Part shown: positions 43,954 through 52,795 of the stretch, in pieces
How positions within the stretch are numbered: position 1 is the stretch's first letter
Layout of the letters: the number at the start of each line of letters is the position of its first letter
NCBI RefSeq assembly: GCF_027947595.1
Contig: NZ_CP116257.1
Span: 3,906,001 to 3,970,000, forward strand
DNA length: 64,000 nt
Origin: Streptomyces lienomycini
Lineage (GTDB): Bacteria; Actinomycetota; Actinomycetes; Streptomycetales; Streptomycetaceae
Direction: 5' to 3'
Notes under the pieces: generated by a model
Seen by the model: only the letters and a program-made list of their open reading frames with translations
Told to the model about the DNA's origin: nothing
The model's database searches: none
Translations under genes and position numbers: made by a program

Positions 43954-44778
43954 TCAGAGCGTCCCTTCGCGCTTGCTTCGGCGGGCGAGGTTTCGGGCCT
44001 GCCCTTCGTGAATGCCGCTTGCCCACTCCCAGCCGGGTTTGGGTGATACGACCCGTGGGTCGCTGGAGACCCGGGCGTCACGCAGGTCCTCCACGTACGC
44101 TCGATCCAGTTTGATCCTTGCGCGTACCTTCTCATCCTTGGCGACGGACCCATGTCCGGGGATGAGGACATCGACGTCGTCCGCTACGCCCTCAAGCCGC
44201 CCCAGCCCGACGAGGTAGTCCTCAATCGGGTTGTCGGTGTCGTCGTCGAGCATGGGAACGAAGACGTCGGAGAGCATGTCGCCGGCGATGAGAACTCGGC
44301 GTTCTTCGATCAACAGGGCCGCATGGCCCGGGGCATGCGCCGGATGCTCGATGATCCGCACCTTGGGGCCGTCCCAGGGAAGCTGCGTGGTTTCAGCAGG
44401 CAGACCAGTGATCAGGCCGTACAGGTCGAGCGGTGTGTCCTCGACGATTTCCGGCGGCAGCCCCTCGACGACACCGGCCTTCCAGTCCGCGTTCGACAAC
44501 ACATCCCGCATGAAGTCCGCGCAGCGGGCTGTGCCGTAGCGAGGCGCTTCGCCGAGTTCGGCGTGCCAGAGCACGTGATCCCAATCAGGATGCGTCGAGA
44601 ACCCTGCCACCACGGGCCGGCCCAGCTCTCGAAGGTCGCTCGCCAGGCAGGTCATTTCGGTACCGGTAATCCCGGCGTCTACGAGTAGCACGCCGTCCCT
44701 GCCCTGCACGACAACGGTGTTGTTCTCGAGCAACTCACTCTGGTGGATCAGCACGCCCTCGGCGACTTGCTTCAGCAT
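43954..44778 (-). CDS. MBL-fold metallo-hydrolase
   Basis: A 274-residue metallo-beta-lactamase-fold protein. Metal motif STHPDWDHVL at 61-70 (H63, D65, D67, H68: the usual HxHxDH with Asp at the second His position), then HAPGHAALLI, LIAGDMLSD and VLIPGHGS supply the later ligands. ATG 44778 follows GGGGAGGG; the longer open frame upstream belongs to a recombinase relic. The family hydrolyses esters, lactones or thioesters; the specific substrate is unknown. The His-to-Asp change may affect metal content. Confidence 0.85.
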   Translation of the reverse strand: MLKQVAEGVLIHQSELLENNTVVVQGRDGVLLVDAGITGTEMTCLASDLRELGRPVVAGFSTHPDWDHVLWHAELGEAPRYGTARCADFMRDVLSNADWKAGVVEGLPPEIVEDTPLDLYGLITGLPAETTQLPWDGPKVRIIEHPAHAPGHAALLIEERRVLIAGDMLSDVFVPMLDDDTDNPIEDYLVGLGRLEGVADDVDVLIPGHGSVAKDEKVRARIKLDRAYVEDLRDARVSSDPRVVSPKPGWEWASGIHEGQARNLARRSKREGTL

Positions 44779-44799
44779 GGGTCCCTCCCCGTTTGATGT

Positions 44800-45564
44800 C
44801 CGCACCCTGCCAGAGGGTCTGGCGCACAGCAACACAACCGGACGGCGGTGTGTGCTGCCGCGGCTGGGCGGCGACCTGGCCGGGGTGGAAGAGCACCACC
44901 TCCAGCTGGTGCAGGTGCGTGATCCAGCACTTGGCCGGGCCCTCGTAGAACTGCTCGGCCGATGGGTAGAAGGCAGCGAACTCCGGTAGCTGGGGGAAGA
45001 ACCGGATCGCCTCCAGGATCTCGGCGACATGTTCGCTGGTGATGTCGGCGACGTCGGTGAGGCCGTTGCGGAGCACGATCCGGGCCACCGACCAGTGCAT
45101 CGCCTGCTTCGCCGCCGGGCTGCTGTAACCGAGGGCGATCGCCTCCTGGACAAGCGCCGCAGTGCCCAGGTCGATCCCGGCGAGCGCGGCCTGGTCGTGG
45201 ACGCGCAGCTGGCTGACGGCGAACATCCATCGGTAGTCGAACGTCGCGTATCCGCGCAGGCCGAGGTAGGCCAGGTAGGGCCGGGCCTTGTGCGCGGTGG
45301 GGAACGAGGGGCCGTGGAAGGATTCGCCAGGTAGTCGCCCCACCCGCTCGGCCAGCGGCTCGGCGAACCACGTCGCAAGGTCCGGCCATCGTTCGCGGAA
45401 GGCCCGGTAGTACGCAGTTTGGCGTTGAGGTAGTGGTGGTTGAAGCCGTCCTGGCCGCGGACGAACCTCACGTACCCATGGTCGGGGCAGTGTCGTGGGC
45501 GCCGTCGGCGGACCGGACCCGGGCTGGCGGCCATGGCTGCTGTGGAAGTCGGGCCGCCTCTCAT
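44800..45564 (-). pseudogene. Second integrase-like recombinase, frameshifted and 3'-truncated
   Basis: ATG 45564 overlaps the stop of the upstream recombinase (ATGA). N-terminal sequence RRRPRHCPDHGYVRFVRGQD, then HHYLNAKLR. A shift near 45420 moves to YYRAFRERWPDLATWFAEPL, ESFHGPSFPTAHKARPYLAY, then VHDQAALAGIDLGTAALVQE and EHVAEILEAIRFF. Similarity ends at about 44830, so the catalytic C-terminus is lost. The gene order resembles Tn554-type paired recombinases. Confidence 0.6.
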
Positions 45565-46717
45565 GAGGTGGCCTTGCGCGGCTTGCCCAGGGCGTCCAGG
45601 GCCTGGCGGTGGTCGGCGACGACGGCAGGATCGGATACCCGGGTGTAAAGACGCGTCGACTCTGGCGAGGCGTGACCGAGTCGCTTCTGCAGCGTCAGCT
45701 CCCGCATCCCTCCTTCCCACATGCGGGTCACCCAGGACTCGCGGATGCCGGCCCGGGAAGAGGCCCGGGAGAACATCCGCACCAGCCCGTCGTAACCGAG
45801 CGGCTCCAGCCGACGGGTGCCGCGGCCGCCGACGAGGAACACCAGCCGACTGTCGGCGTCCTGCGGCCGCTCGTTCATCACGTAGGCGCTGACCGTGGCC
45901 AGAGTGTCCGCCTCATGCAGGTCCACGACCCGCTCCTGGCGGGACTTCGACCGGGCGCCCTTGGGATGGTTGTCACGATGCCGGACCACCACGCGCCGCC
46001 GTCCGTAAGCCAGATCATCGAGGTGCAGGCCGAGGACCTCGCCGGGCTGCAGTCCGCCGTGGAGCATCAGCAGCACGATCGCCCGGTCGCGCAGCCCCCG
46101 GAGCTGCGCGAGCAGCAACTGGATCTGCTCGTCGTCCAGCGGACGGGGAACCCGCTGAACGGTCTTGACGCGCACGGCCCGGCGGACGGGACGCTGCCGG
46201 CTGGCCCGCCCTATGAACGGACGATGCTTGTCGGAGACACGCTGCAACGCGGGGTCCGGGCGCTTCTCGATCGGGTTGGCCCGCTCCAGCAGCCCGGCCA
46301 GGATCGCGTACTCGTAGAACGAGGACACCGCGGCCAGGATCCGGTTCACCGTGCTCGCTGCGAGCTTGGTCGCCGGGCCGTCGGCGTCCATCGTCACCAC
46401 CGACAGCGTCATCCGGCGGCTCGGACGACGGGACGGCACCGATCGCAGGTACTCCAGCAACGCGATCGCGTCCGGCGGACCGAACCCCTCCCAGCTCAGG
46501 CCGCGGCTCTCGAAGAACCGCCACAGGTGCCGGAGGTCGTAGGCGTACGAGACGAGCGTGCTCGGCGAACAGTCCCGAGCCTTGAGGAACCGCAAGAACT
46601 CCGCAACAACCCCGCAACAACCTCGACCGGCACCCCGCCCTCGTCGAGCAGCTCGACAACCGTCGAGCCGCCTTCCAGACACCGCTGCTGAACCCGCACG
46701 GACACCCCCGCAGCCAT
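45561..46717 (-). pseudogene. Tyrosine recombinase inactivated by an 11-bp duplication and active-site losses
   Basis: From ATG 46717 (MAAGVSVRVQQRCLEGGSTV) the frame is broken at a tandem 11-bp duplication (46601-46622) and resumes as FLRFLKARDCSPSTLVSYAY to TRLYTRVSDPAVVADHRQAL. The core-binding and catalytic domains are recognisable. The first catalytic Arg site reads GGLQPGEVLGL where GGLRxGE is expected. The HxxR box appears deleted (ESWVTRMWEGG). The final LGH and Tyr (RLGHASPESTRLYTRV) remain. Non-functional. Confidence 0.8.
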
Positions 46718-46739
46718 CGCACCCGACGGCCTCAGAGGA

Positions 46740-47669
46740 CGCCCCCAACTCCCGACGGAGGTTGAGGCGTCCAGGTGACCAAATAGGAGGCGTTGTCGGT
46801 GGCCACCATCTCCGGCTACCCCGCCGTCCAGGTTCAGCAGCGCGTCCAGGATGTGCAGGGAGTCGCGCGGCGTGCCCGGGACGACCATCTGCCCGATCCC
46901 GGCGACCTGGTCGTTGACGGCGTTCAGCCAGGTGATGCCGCGCTTGAACCCGAAGGACTCCGGCGAGCGACGGCGCCGCGCTGATCGTGCGGACGGGGAC
47001 GACGAACCGCAGTCCGTCGACCGAGGCCAGCAGCCCATCCCCCAGAACTGCACGATCGGCACCTCGGACTGGGCCTCGATCAGCAGCGCGTTCGCCGCGG
47101 CTATCGTGTCGGCGCGCAAGTAGACCTGGTCGACATGGACCAGGCGGGAACGGGTCAGGGCCTCGTGGCCGGGGTGGGTTGCCCGGAGTCAGGCCGATGT
47201 TGCACGCCTCCGAGACCGGCAGCGCGACCACCGAGGTGGTCAGCTCTTTCATGCGGGTGGTGCCGTCGCCCAGGTGCACGAAGGCGTCGAGGAACCCGGT
47301 CCAGGAGTGGACCTCGAACACAAGGTCCGGCAGGTTGATCTTCGGGGGCATCTTCTCGACCCCCTTGCGCAGCCAGGCCAGCGACTTCGGCTCACCCAGT
47401 ACGCCGAGCTTCTCCACATTCAGCTTCACCCGACCGCTCGGCAGGACGTCCAGCGACACCTTCGCATCCTTGCCCGCCGACTCCAGGCGCTTCGCAATCT
47501 GCCTCCAGCCCGCGTCCAGGGCCCCCACCAGCTCCGCCAAGTGCTCGGTGACGGGCAGGTCCAGGCTCAGCCCGGCCAGCACGTCCTCGCACACCGCCTC
47601 GTCCAGGAGCCGGGCGCGCGGATCGGACCACCGGTGCGAGGGCGAGGCGAACACGTTGCGATTGTTCAT
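46740..47669 (-). pseudogene. Tn3-family transposase relic
   Basis: The first frame (ATG 47669) encodes PVTEHLAELVGALDAGWRQI, LPDLVFEVHSWTGFLDAFVH and LTTSVVALPVSEACNIGLTP. After a shift near 47170, another frame gives RADTIAAANALLIEAQSEVP, then FGFKRGITWLNAVNDQVAGI and VVPGTPRDSLHILDALLNLD. These are DDE_Tnp_Tn3 blocks. The last section (MVATDNASYLVTWTP) stops at the recombinase module, so the Glu-containing end is lost. Confidence 0.75.
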
Positions 47670-47779
47670 GAGGATGAGGGAGGGCGGGATGGGCGGCGCG
47701 GACGCAGCCGGGGATCGGGGTGCGCTCAGCCGGTTGCGCGTCGGCGTGGCCTCCGCGCTCGTGCCGCGTCAGCGCGGCG

Positions 47780-47960
47780 GTGACGTCAGGCGGGGGACGT
47801 CGGCGGGGGAGAGGTCGGGTCGGGCCCGGTGCCAGCCGGGCGGGGTGTCGCCACCTGCCGGAGGCGTCGCGGGCGACGTCGACGCCGACTTCCACCACCA
47901 GCTCGGGCTCCACCAGCGTGAGGTTCAGCTTTCCCCACCACGTAAGGGCCCCGCATGTCA
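47780..47960 (-). pseudogene. ATP-dependent DNA ligase C-terminal fragment
   Basis: The minus-strand frame KLNLTLVEPELVVEVGVDVA, then RDASGRWRHPAR and, after a shift, WHRARPDLSPADVPRL resembles the OB-fold end of LigC/LigD-type ligases (LVVEV...GR.RHP.R..R.RPD). Catalytic Lys domain absent. Confidence 0.5.
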
Positions 47961-48084
47961 CTGCCCGGTTCGTCAGGGCGCTGGCGGCGGACCCGGGACC
48001 AGGGACCCGACCAGATGGTGCCGCGCCTGCTGGCTCTCGCCGCAAAGTGACCCAGGCCACTTCTCTTCCTCCCGGTCTCCCTTG

Positions 48085-48104
48085 ACCTCAAGCGCGCTTG
48101 AGGT
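48085..48104. repeat. Perfect 20-bp palindrome
   Basis: ACCTCAAGCG followed directly by CGCTTGAGGT. It lies at the 5' breakpoint of the truncated NmrA-type gene, so it could be an operator of the lost gene, a hairpin or a recombination remnant. Confidence 0.7.
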
Positions 48105-48111
48105 GTGAGAC

Positions 48112-48660
48112 TCGGCGGTCGCAGACGTCGCCAAGGAGAACGGCGTCGCGCACCTCGTCTACAGCTCTGTCGACGGCGCCGAGCGCGGCTCCGGCATCGA
48201 CCACTTCGAGACCAAGGCCGAGATCGAGCAGCACGTCCTGTCGCTCGGCATTCCCGCCACCATCCTGCGGCCGGTGTTCTTCATGAACAACCTGCTCCAC
48301 TTCGCCGGGGCCCAGGGCGAGCGCGTGATGCAGCTGCCGGTGAAGCCCGAGCGGCCGATGCAGTTCATCGCCTCCGACGACATCGGCCACTTCGCAGCCG
48401 AGGCCTTCGACAAGCCGGAGAAGTACCTCGGCCGGCAGGTCGCGCTCGCCGGTGACGAGGTCACCTTCACCGAGGTCGCCGAGATCTACGAGCGGCTCAC
48501 CGGGACGCTGACCCGCCTCGAGCCGCAGCCCATCGAGGACCGCATGTTCGAGTGGTTCGCCGAGGAGGGCTACCAGGCGGACATCCCGGCGCTGCGCAAG
48601 GAGCACCCGGGCCTGCTGGCCCTGGAGCGGTTCCTGTCCCAGCGGCTGGCCGCCTCCTGA
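48112..48660 (+). pseudogene. NmrA-like NAD(P)-binding protein, 5'-truncated
   Basis: The intact frame from about 48112 (VADVAKENGVAHLVYSSVDG) continues with ATILRPVFFMNNLLHFAGAQ, and FTEVAEIYERLTGTLTRLEP, to FLSQRLAAS. It is the C-terminal two thirds of an NmrA/NAD(P)H-binding atypical SDR. The GxxGxxG dinucleotide motif and start are missing. An internal ATG at 48274 could start only a partial product. Confidence 0.75.
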
Positions 48661-48680
48661 CCCGCACCGTTCGCGTCCCG

Positions 48681-48721
48681 CGCCCGTGAGCCCCGGCGAG
48701 CCTGCCGGGCGCTCACGGGCG
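48681..48721. terminator. Hairpin terminator
   Basis: The 11-bp stem CGCCCGTGAGC (48681-48691) pairs perfectly with GCTCACGGGCG (48711-48721), 20 bp after the NmrA stop codon. Confidence 0.65.
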
Positions 48722-48849
48722 TTCGCCTCACGGCGGCACGCACCGCGGCGCACGGCTTCGCGCGGACCTCGACCAGCCCTTCAGACGCCCTGGCGACCCT
48801 CTACCGAGGCAGTGCACCACAGCCCTCGACGGGGGAAGGGGCAGCACGC

Positions 48850-49125
48850 ATGGCAGTACATGAGCGGGCGGCGCGTGCCGTGCACGAGGTCACGGTGGCG
48901 GCACCTGCCGAGGCGGTCCACCGGCTGCTCGCCGACCTCGGCAACTGGCCCTGGATCTTCCAGCCCTTCGTCCACGTCGAACTCCATGACACCCGACGGC
49001 GACTTCGAGTGCATCGGCATGGGGACCACGATCGGCGACGAGGTCGTGCACTGGGTGGCCCTGCGCCGCGTGGACGACGCCGGACCGCGCATTGACTTCC
49101 GGCCCGAGTCCGGACTCGGTACACG
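48850..49125 (+). pseudogene. SRPBCC aromatase/cyclase-like fragment with frameshift
   Basis: ATG 48850: MAVHERAARAVHEVTVAAPA, then HRLLADLGNWPWIFQPFVHV. A shift near 48990 leads to FECIGMGTTIGDEVVHWVAL and DAGPRIDFRPE. This is the first ~90 residues of a polyketide aromatase/cyclase of SRPBCC type; the rest is missing and IS630 relic sequence follows. Confidence 0.65.
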
Positions 49126-49149
49126 GGTGCAGTGGTTGGCGCTGAGAAC

Positions 49150-49620
49150 GATCTCGGTCAGGGCGTGAGTGGGCTGACCCGGTTCGCGTACTCGCGGCGG
49201 GCCTTGCGCTGGGCCGGGACTGCGGGGAGGCCCTGGGCGCCGTCGAGCGGCTGGCAGCGGGCGAGGTGGTCGCGGTGGAGGACGTCGAGGGTCCGTCGAC
49301 AGCTTGAACGTCTCGGTGCGGTGTGGCTGCAGGCCGAAGGCCCGCCAGATCCGTGACACGGTCGACTGCGACAGGTCCATCTCCGTGGCCATTGCCCGCG
49401 TCGACCAGTGCGTGGCGTTTTTCGGCGCGTATTCCAGCGTCCGCTTCACGACCGAGGCGACCTGCTCGTCGGTGACTGACCGGGGCCCGCCGGACCGCGG
49501 CATGTCACCCCGCCCGGCGATCCGGTGTTCGACGACTTCCGCCAGCGGCCCACCGCATGCGGTGTCGAACCGAGCTGTGCGGCCACGTCCTTGTTGGACG
49601 CGCCACTCGAAGGGCACAAG
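49150..49620 (-). pseudogene. IS630-family transposase N-terminal relic
   Basis: The minus strand gives SNKDVAAQLGSTPHAVGRWR (HTH), then after a shift SGGPRSVTDEQVASVVKRTL, EYAPKNATHWSTRAMATEMD and SQSTVSRIWRAFGLQPHRTE. These are IS630 N-terminal blocks. The DDE domain is gone. Confidence 0.7.
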
Positions 49621-50440
49621 GGCGGGTCGGCCGCCCGTCTGGCCTCGGCGGCAGCTCGTCGACGGCATACGGTTCCGGATCCGGACTGGTGTTCCGTGGC
49701 GGGACGTTCCCGCCGAGTACAGGCCCTGGGATCGGGTCTACGACCTCTTCCGTCGATGGCAGCGGAACGGCACCTGGCACCGCATCCTCACGCGCCTTCA
49801 GTCCCTGGCCGACGCGGACGGTGCGATCACGTGGAACCTGGACGTCGACTTCACGGTCTGCCGCGCTCATCAGCATGCGGCCGGGGCCCGCAAGCAGGGT
49901 GATCCGCAGGAGGAGTCGCCGGGTGGCGTGTTCGCCGAGCCTCGTGATCACGGGTTGGGCCGCTCGCGCGGCGGTTTCAGCACCAAGTTGCACCTGGCCG
50001 TCGAGCAGGGCCAGAAACCCATGGCGATCCTGGTGACGGCCGGGCAGCGAGGAGACTCTCCGCAGTTCGAACCCGTGCTGGAGAAGGTCCGAGTGCCCCG
50101 CATCCGGCCGGGCCGGCCACGCGTCCGTCCACATCGCGTGCGGGCTGACAAGGCGTACGCCTCCCGCAAGAACCGCGCCTACCTGCGGCGCCGCGGGATC
50201 CACTGCACCATTCCGGACAAGGCCGACCAGGCGCGCAACACAACCGCCACAAGCTCGGCTCCCGCGGCGGCCGACCGCCGTAGTTCGCCCCGGCGGACTA
50301 CCGCGAGCGCCATGCGGTCGAGTGCGGCATCAACCGGCTCAAGCGGAACCGGGCGGTGGCCACCCGGTTCGACAAACTCGCGGTCCGCTTCGAGGTCACC
50401 GTCCTCATCGCCGTAATCAACGAATGGCTATGGCATCTGT
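49610..50440 (+). pseudogene. IS5-family transposase, nearly complete but frameshifted
   Basis: Long frame: LVDGIRFRIRTGVPWRDVPA, EYRPWDRVYDLFRRWQRNGT, then WNLDVDFTVCRAHQHAAGAR (first Asp region altered to VDFT), LGRSRGGFSTKLHLAVEQGQ and VRADKAYASRKNRAYLRRRG. A shift near 50235 moves to [20 protein letters not shown] and INEWLWHL. Related to the relic at 14190. Confidence 0.75.
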
Positions 50441-50474
50441 ATGGCCTCCTGGGCAGTCGAGCCTCCGCGCCCTC

Positions 50475-51587
50475 TCAGCCGGCGCGCAGGATCCGAAAGC
50501 GATCGGGCTCTGCGGGGTCCCGGTCAACGACTTGGATCGGTGTCCAAGCCCATTGCCAAACGCTGATGCCCGTGGTGCGGGAGAACCGGATCGGCCCGCG
50601 GGTGCCATCGACCACCACGCGCGGCCATGACTCGGCGATGGCTGCCCGGTCCGTGCCGTGGGAACGCAACACCTCGGCGAGGACAGTGACGGTGTCCCAG
50701 CCCTCGAAGGCGACGAAGGAAGGCGCTTCGCCCAGACGCTCGCGGAGCTCCTTCTCGACGCGTTCGCCGAGCGGGCCGAGGACCTCAGGCAGGTAACGCA
50801 GAAACGGGATCCCGGCGCCGTCCTCGCCCAGAAGCGCGGCCCACTCAGGGAACTCCGGTTGTCCGGCCGGAGCACCGATCAGGATCTCCGCGAGCCGCAC
50901 GTCATCCCGTACGGCCCTGACGATCGGCACCCCCGGCTCCGGGTGGCCGACCAGCAGGAGCAGCGCCGTCGCGCCGTGGTCCACGAGCGCATCGCACAGG
51001 GCCTCGGGGGTGAGCGCGCTCGCGTCGAGTTCGACCACAGTGCCGCTGTGCGGAGCTAGGTGCTCCCGCAGGACGCGGGTCCCGGACGCCCAGTAGACGC
51101 TCGGCTGGGTCGCCACGGCGATCCGGCGTCGTCCCTCACCGAGGAGGAAGTCCGCGTAGATCCGCCAGCCACGAGACTGCGCCGGGGCAAGGCGCGCGAC
51201 CCACTTCGTCGGCTCCTCGGTGAGCTCGTCAAGCACTGCGGACGAGCAGAGGAACGGCACGCCCAGGGCGTCGGCCCGGCCGGCGGCGGCGCGGGCGACG
51301 ACGCTGTGATACTCGCCCGCCACAACAGCCACGCCCAGGGCGGCCAGTTCGTCCACGGCCGCCAAGGCCCGCTCCGGATGGGCCGCGGTGTCCCGGACCA
51401 CCAGCTCAAGTGGTCTGCCGTCAATCCCGCCTGTGTCGTTGACCTTGTCAACGGCCAGCTCGAACCCTGCGAGCAAGTGACGCCCCGCCTCGGCCCAGCC
51501 GGGCCGCGTCAAAGGGACGAGTACGCCCACACGGACAGACGACCCCTCTGCGTGCTCCGCTCCGGACGGCGATGGTGGTGTGGTCAT
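50475..51587 (-). CDS. ABC-type substrate-binding protein (type 1 periplasmic fold), no signal peptide
   Basis: A 370-residue protein of the branched-chain amino acid/amide-binding (ANF-receptor) fold: [60 protein letters not shown], then [20 protein letters not shown] and [20 protein letters not shown] 51587 begins [17 protein letters not shown], without lipobox Cys or hydrophobic signal, so the product appears cytosolic. No permease or ATPase genes are adjacent. It may be a solitary sensor or an ABC remnant whose signal was lost. Confidence 0.85.
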   Translation of the reverse strand: MTTPPSPSGAEHAEGSSVRVGVLVPLTRPGWAEAGRHLLAGFELAVDKVNDTGGIDGRPLELVVRDTAAHPERALAAVDELAALGVAVVAGEYHSVVARAAAGRADALGVPFLCSSAVLDELTEEPTKWVARLAPAQSRGWRIYADFLLGEGRRRIAVATQPSVYWASGTRVLREHLAPHSGTVVELDASALTPEALCDALVDHGATALLLLVGHPEPGVPIVRAVRDDVRLAEILIGAPAGQPEFPEWAALLGEDGAGIPFLRYLPEVLGPLGERVEKELRERLGEAPSFVAFEGWDTVTVLAEVLRSHGTDRAAIAESWPRVVVDGTRGPIRFSRTTGISVWQWAWTPIQVVDRDPAEPDRFRILRAG

Positions 51588-51804
51588 CGGTCAACGTCTC
51601 CTTGGGGCTATACGGTCACGGTCTGCCCGAATCGCATCTGGTCAGGGCCGCCGGTCCGCATTCATCACGTCTCGCCGCAGCAGGAGCGCCCGGGTGATCA
51701 TGCTGGTCATTGGATCCGCCACCAGAGCGAATAGTCAACCGACGATCCGCTCGCCGAGCTGCCGAGCCCAGCAAAACTCAGCACCACCAAGCACCCGCAC
51801 CTCC

Positions 51805-52009
51805 GAGGGCGTTGAGTTCGATTCTGGTAGCGGCCTCGTCCGGCTTGGGTGACGAAGCCTTGTCGGGTGAGGGCTCTGAGGCGGCTACGCGTGACGTTCA
51901 CGGCCGGGTCGTCAGCTGGTATTGCTGAGGAGGTCGTCAGTTCGCCGGCCCAGGTGTCGGCCGCGTCGTGGCGGGCTTGGAGGTTGGTGAGGAGTTCGGT
52001 GATGTTCAA
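51805..52009 (-). pseudogene. IS accessory winged-helix relic with IS end
   Basis: Minus-strand frame LNITELLTNLQARHDAADTW, an internal deletion, then AVNVTRSRLRALTRQGFVTQ and GRGRYQNRT: a shortened version of the accessory protein at 38674. Immediately after it, GAGGGCGTTGAGTTCGATTC (51805-51824) is a diverged copy of that element's end (GAGGGCGTTAAGTCC), confirming its origin. Confidence 0.75.
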
Positions 52010-52106
52010 GCGGCCGCCTGGAGGGTGTCGCGTCAGGCCGGAGTGGGTGCGGTGAAGTGGCGGGTCACGTTTGCTCTGGAGGCCCGGTAGACCGGGGAGC
52101 AATCCC

Positions 52107-52790
52107 TCAGTCGGCCCTGCCCTCCACTCGCACCAGCCCCAACTCGTAAGCCACGATCACGGCCTGTGCTCGATCCCGCAGCTTCAGCTTCGCGAACAGC
52201 CGGTTGATATGGGTCTTCACGGTGTGATCCGTGATCGTGAGCCTGCTCGCGATCTCCGTATTGGACAGCCCCCGAGCGATCAACGTAAGCACCTCCGCCT
52301 CACGCGCCGTGAGCTCCCCCACGGAGTGAACCGGCAGTCGCTCGGTCCGCGCACGCACGAACGCGCCGATCAACCGCTTGGTTATCTCGGGCGAGAGCAG
52401 CGCGTTCCCGGCCGCCACTACTCGCACCGCGTGCAGTAGTTCGGGAAAGGTGGCGTCCTTGAGCAGAAAGCCGCCCGCGCCGGCCGCGAGCGCGTCGTAC
52501 ACGTACTCGTCGAGCCCGAAGGTCGTCAGCATCAGGACCTTCGTCGTGCCCCCGGAGGCGGCCAGAATCTCGCGGGCTGCTTCGATGCCGTTCTTGTGCG
52601 GCATCCGGATATCGAGGAGCGCGAGGTCGGGCCGGGTCTCGGCGGCGATGCGCACCGCCTGCACACCGTCCTCGGCCTCGCCCACGACCTCGATGTCCTC
52701 CTGAGTGTTGAGGAGGTTCATAAAGCCGGTGCGGACGACCGCCTGATCGTCAGCGACCAGTGCCCTGATCACACCCAACTCCTTCTTCAT
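52107..52790 (-). CDS. LuxR-type (NarL/FixJ) response regulator
   Basis: A 227-residue regulator. Receiver domain with D14/D15, phosphoacceptor D60 (LALLDIRMP) and conserved Lys in FLLKDA. C-terminal LuxR HTH (LTAREAEVLTLIARGLSNTE, TITDHTVKTHINRLFAKLKL). ATG 52790 (MKKELGVIRALVADDQ) begins 5 bp after the kinase stop codon, so the two form an operon. It probably controls the divergent glycosyltransferase pair. Confidence 0.93.
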   Translation of the reverse strand: MKKELGVIRALVADDQAVVRTGFMNLLNTQEDIEVVGEAEDGVQAVRIAAETRPDLALLDIRMPHKNGIEAAREILAASGGTTKVLMLTTFGLDEYVYDALAAGAGGFLLKDATFPELLHAVRVVAAGNALLSPEITKRLIGAFVRARTERLPVHSVGELTAREAEVLTLIARGLSNTEIASRLTITDHTVKTHINRLFAKLKLRDRAQAVIVAYELGLVRVEGRAD

Positions 52791-52795
52791 GTCGA

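Noticed and set aside
43954-45720. A 588-codon minus-strand frame extending upstream of the MBL hydrolase
   Set aside because: Only the part after ATG 44778 (with GGGGAGGG before it) matches the MBL family; upstream is recombinase sequence in the wrong frame.
45561-47669. A continuous ~702-codon minus-strand frame that looks like one large protein
   Set aside because: The ends are two different proteins (Tn3 transposase and tyrosine recombinase) and the middle is out-of-frame translation of both. Treated as two pseudogenes.
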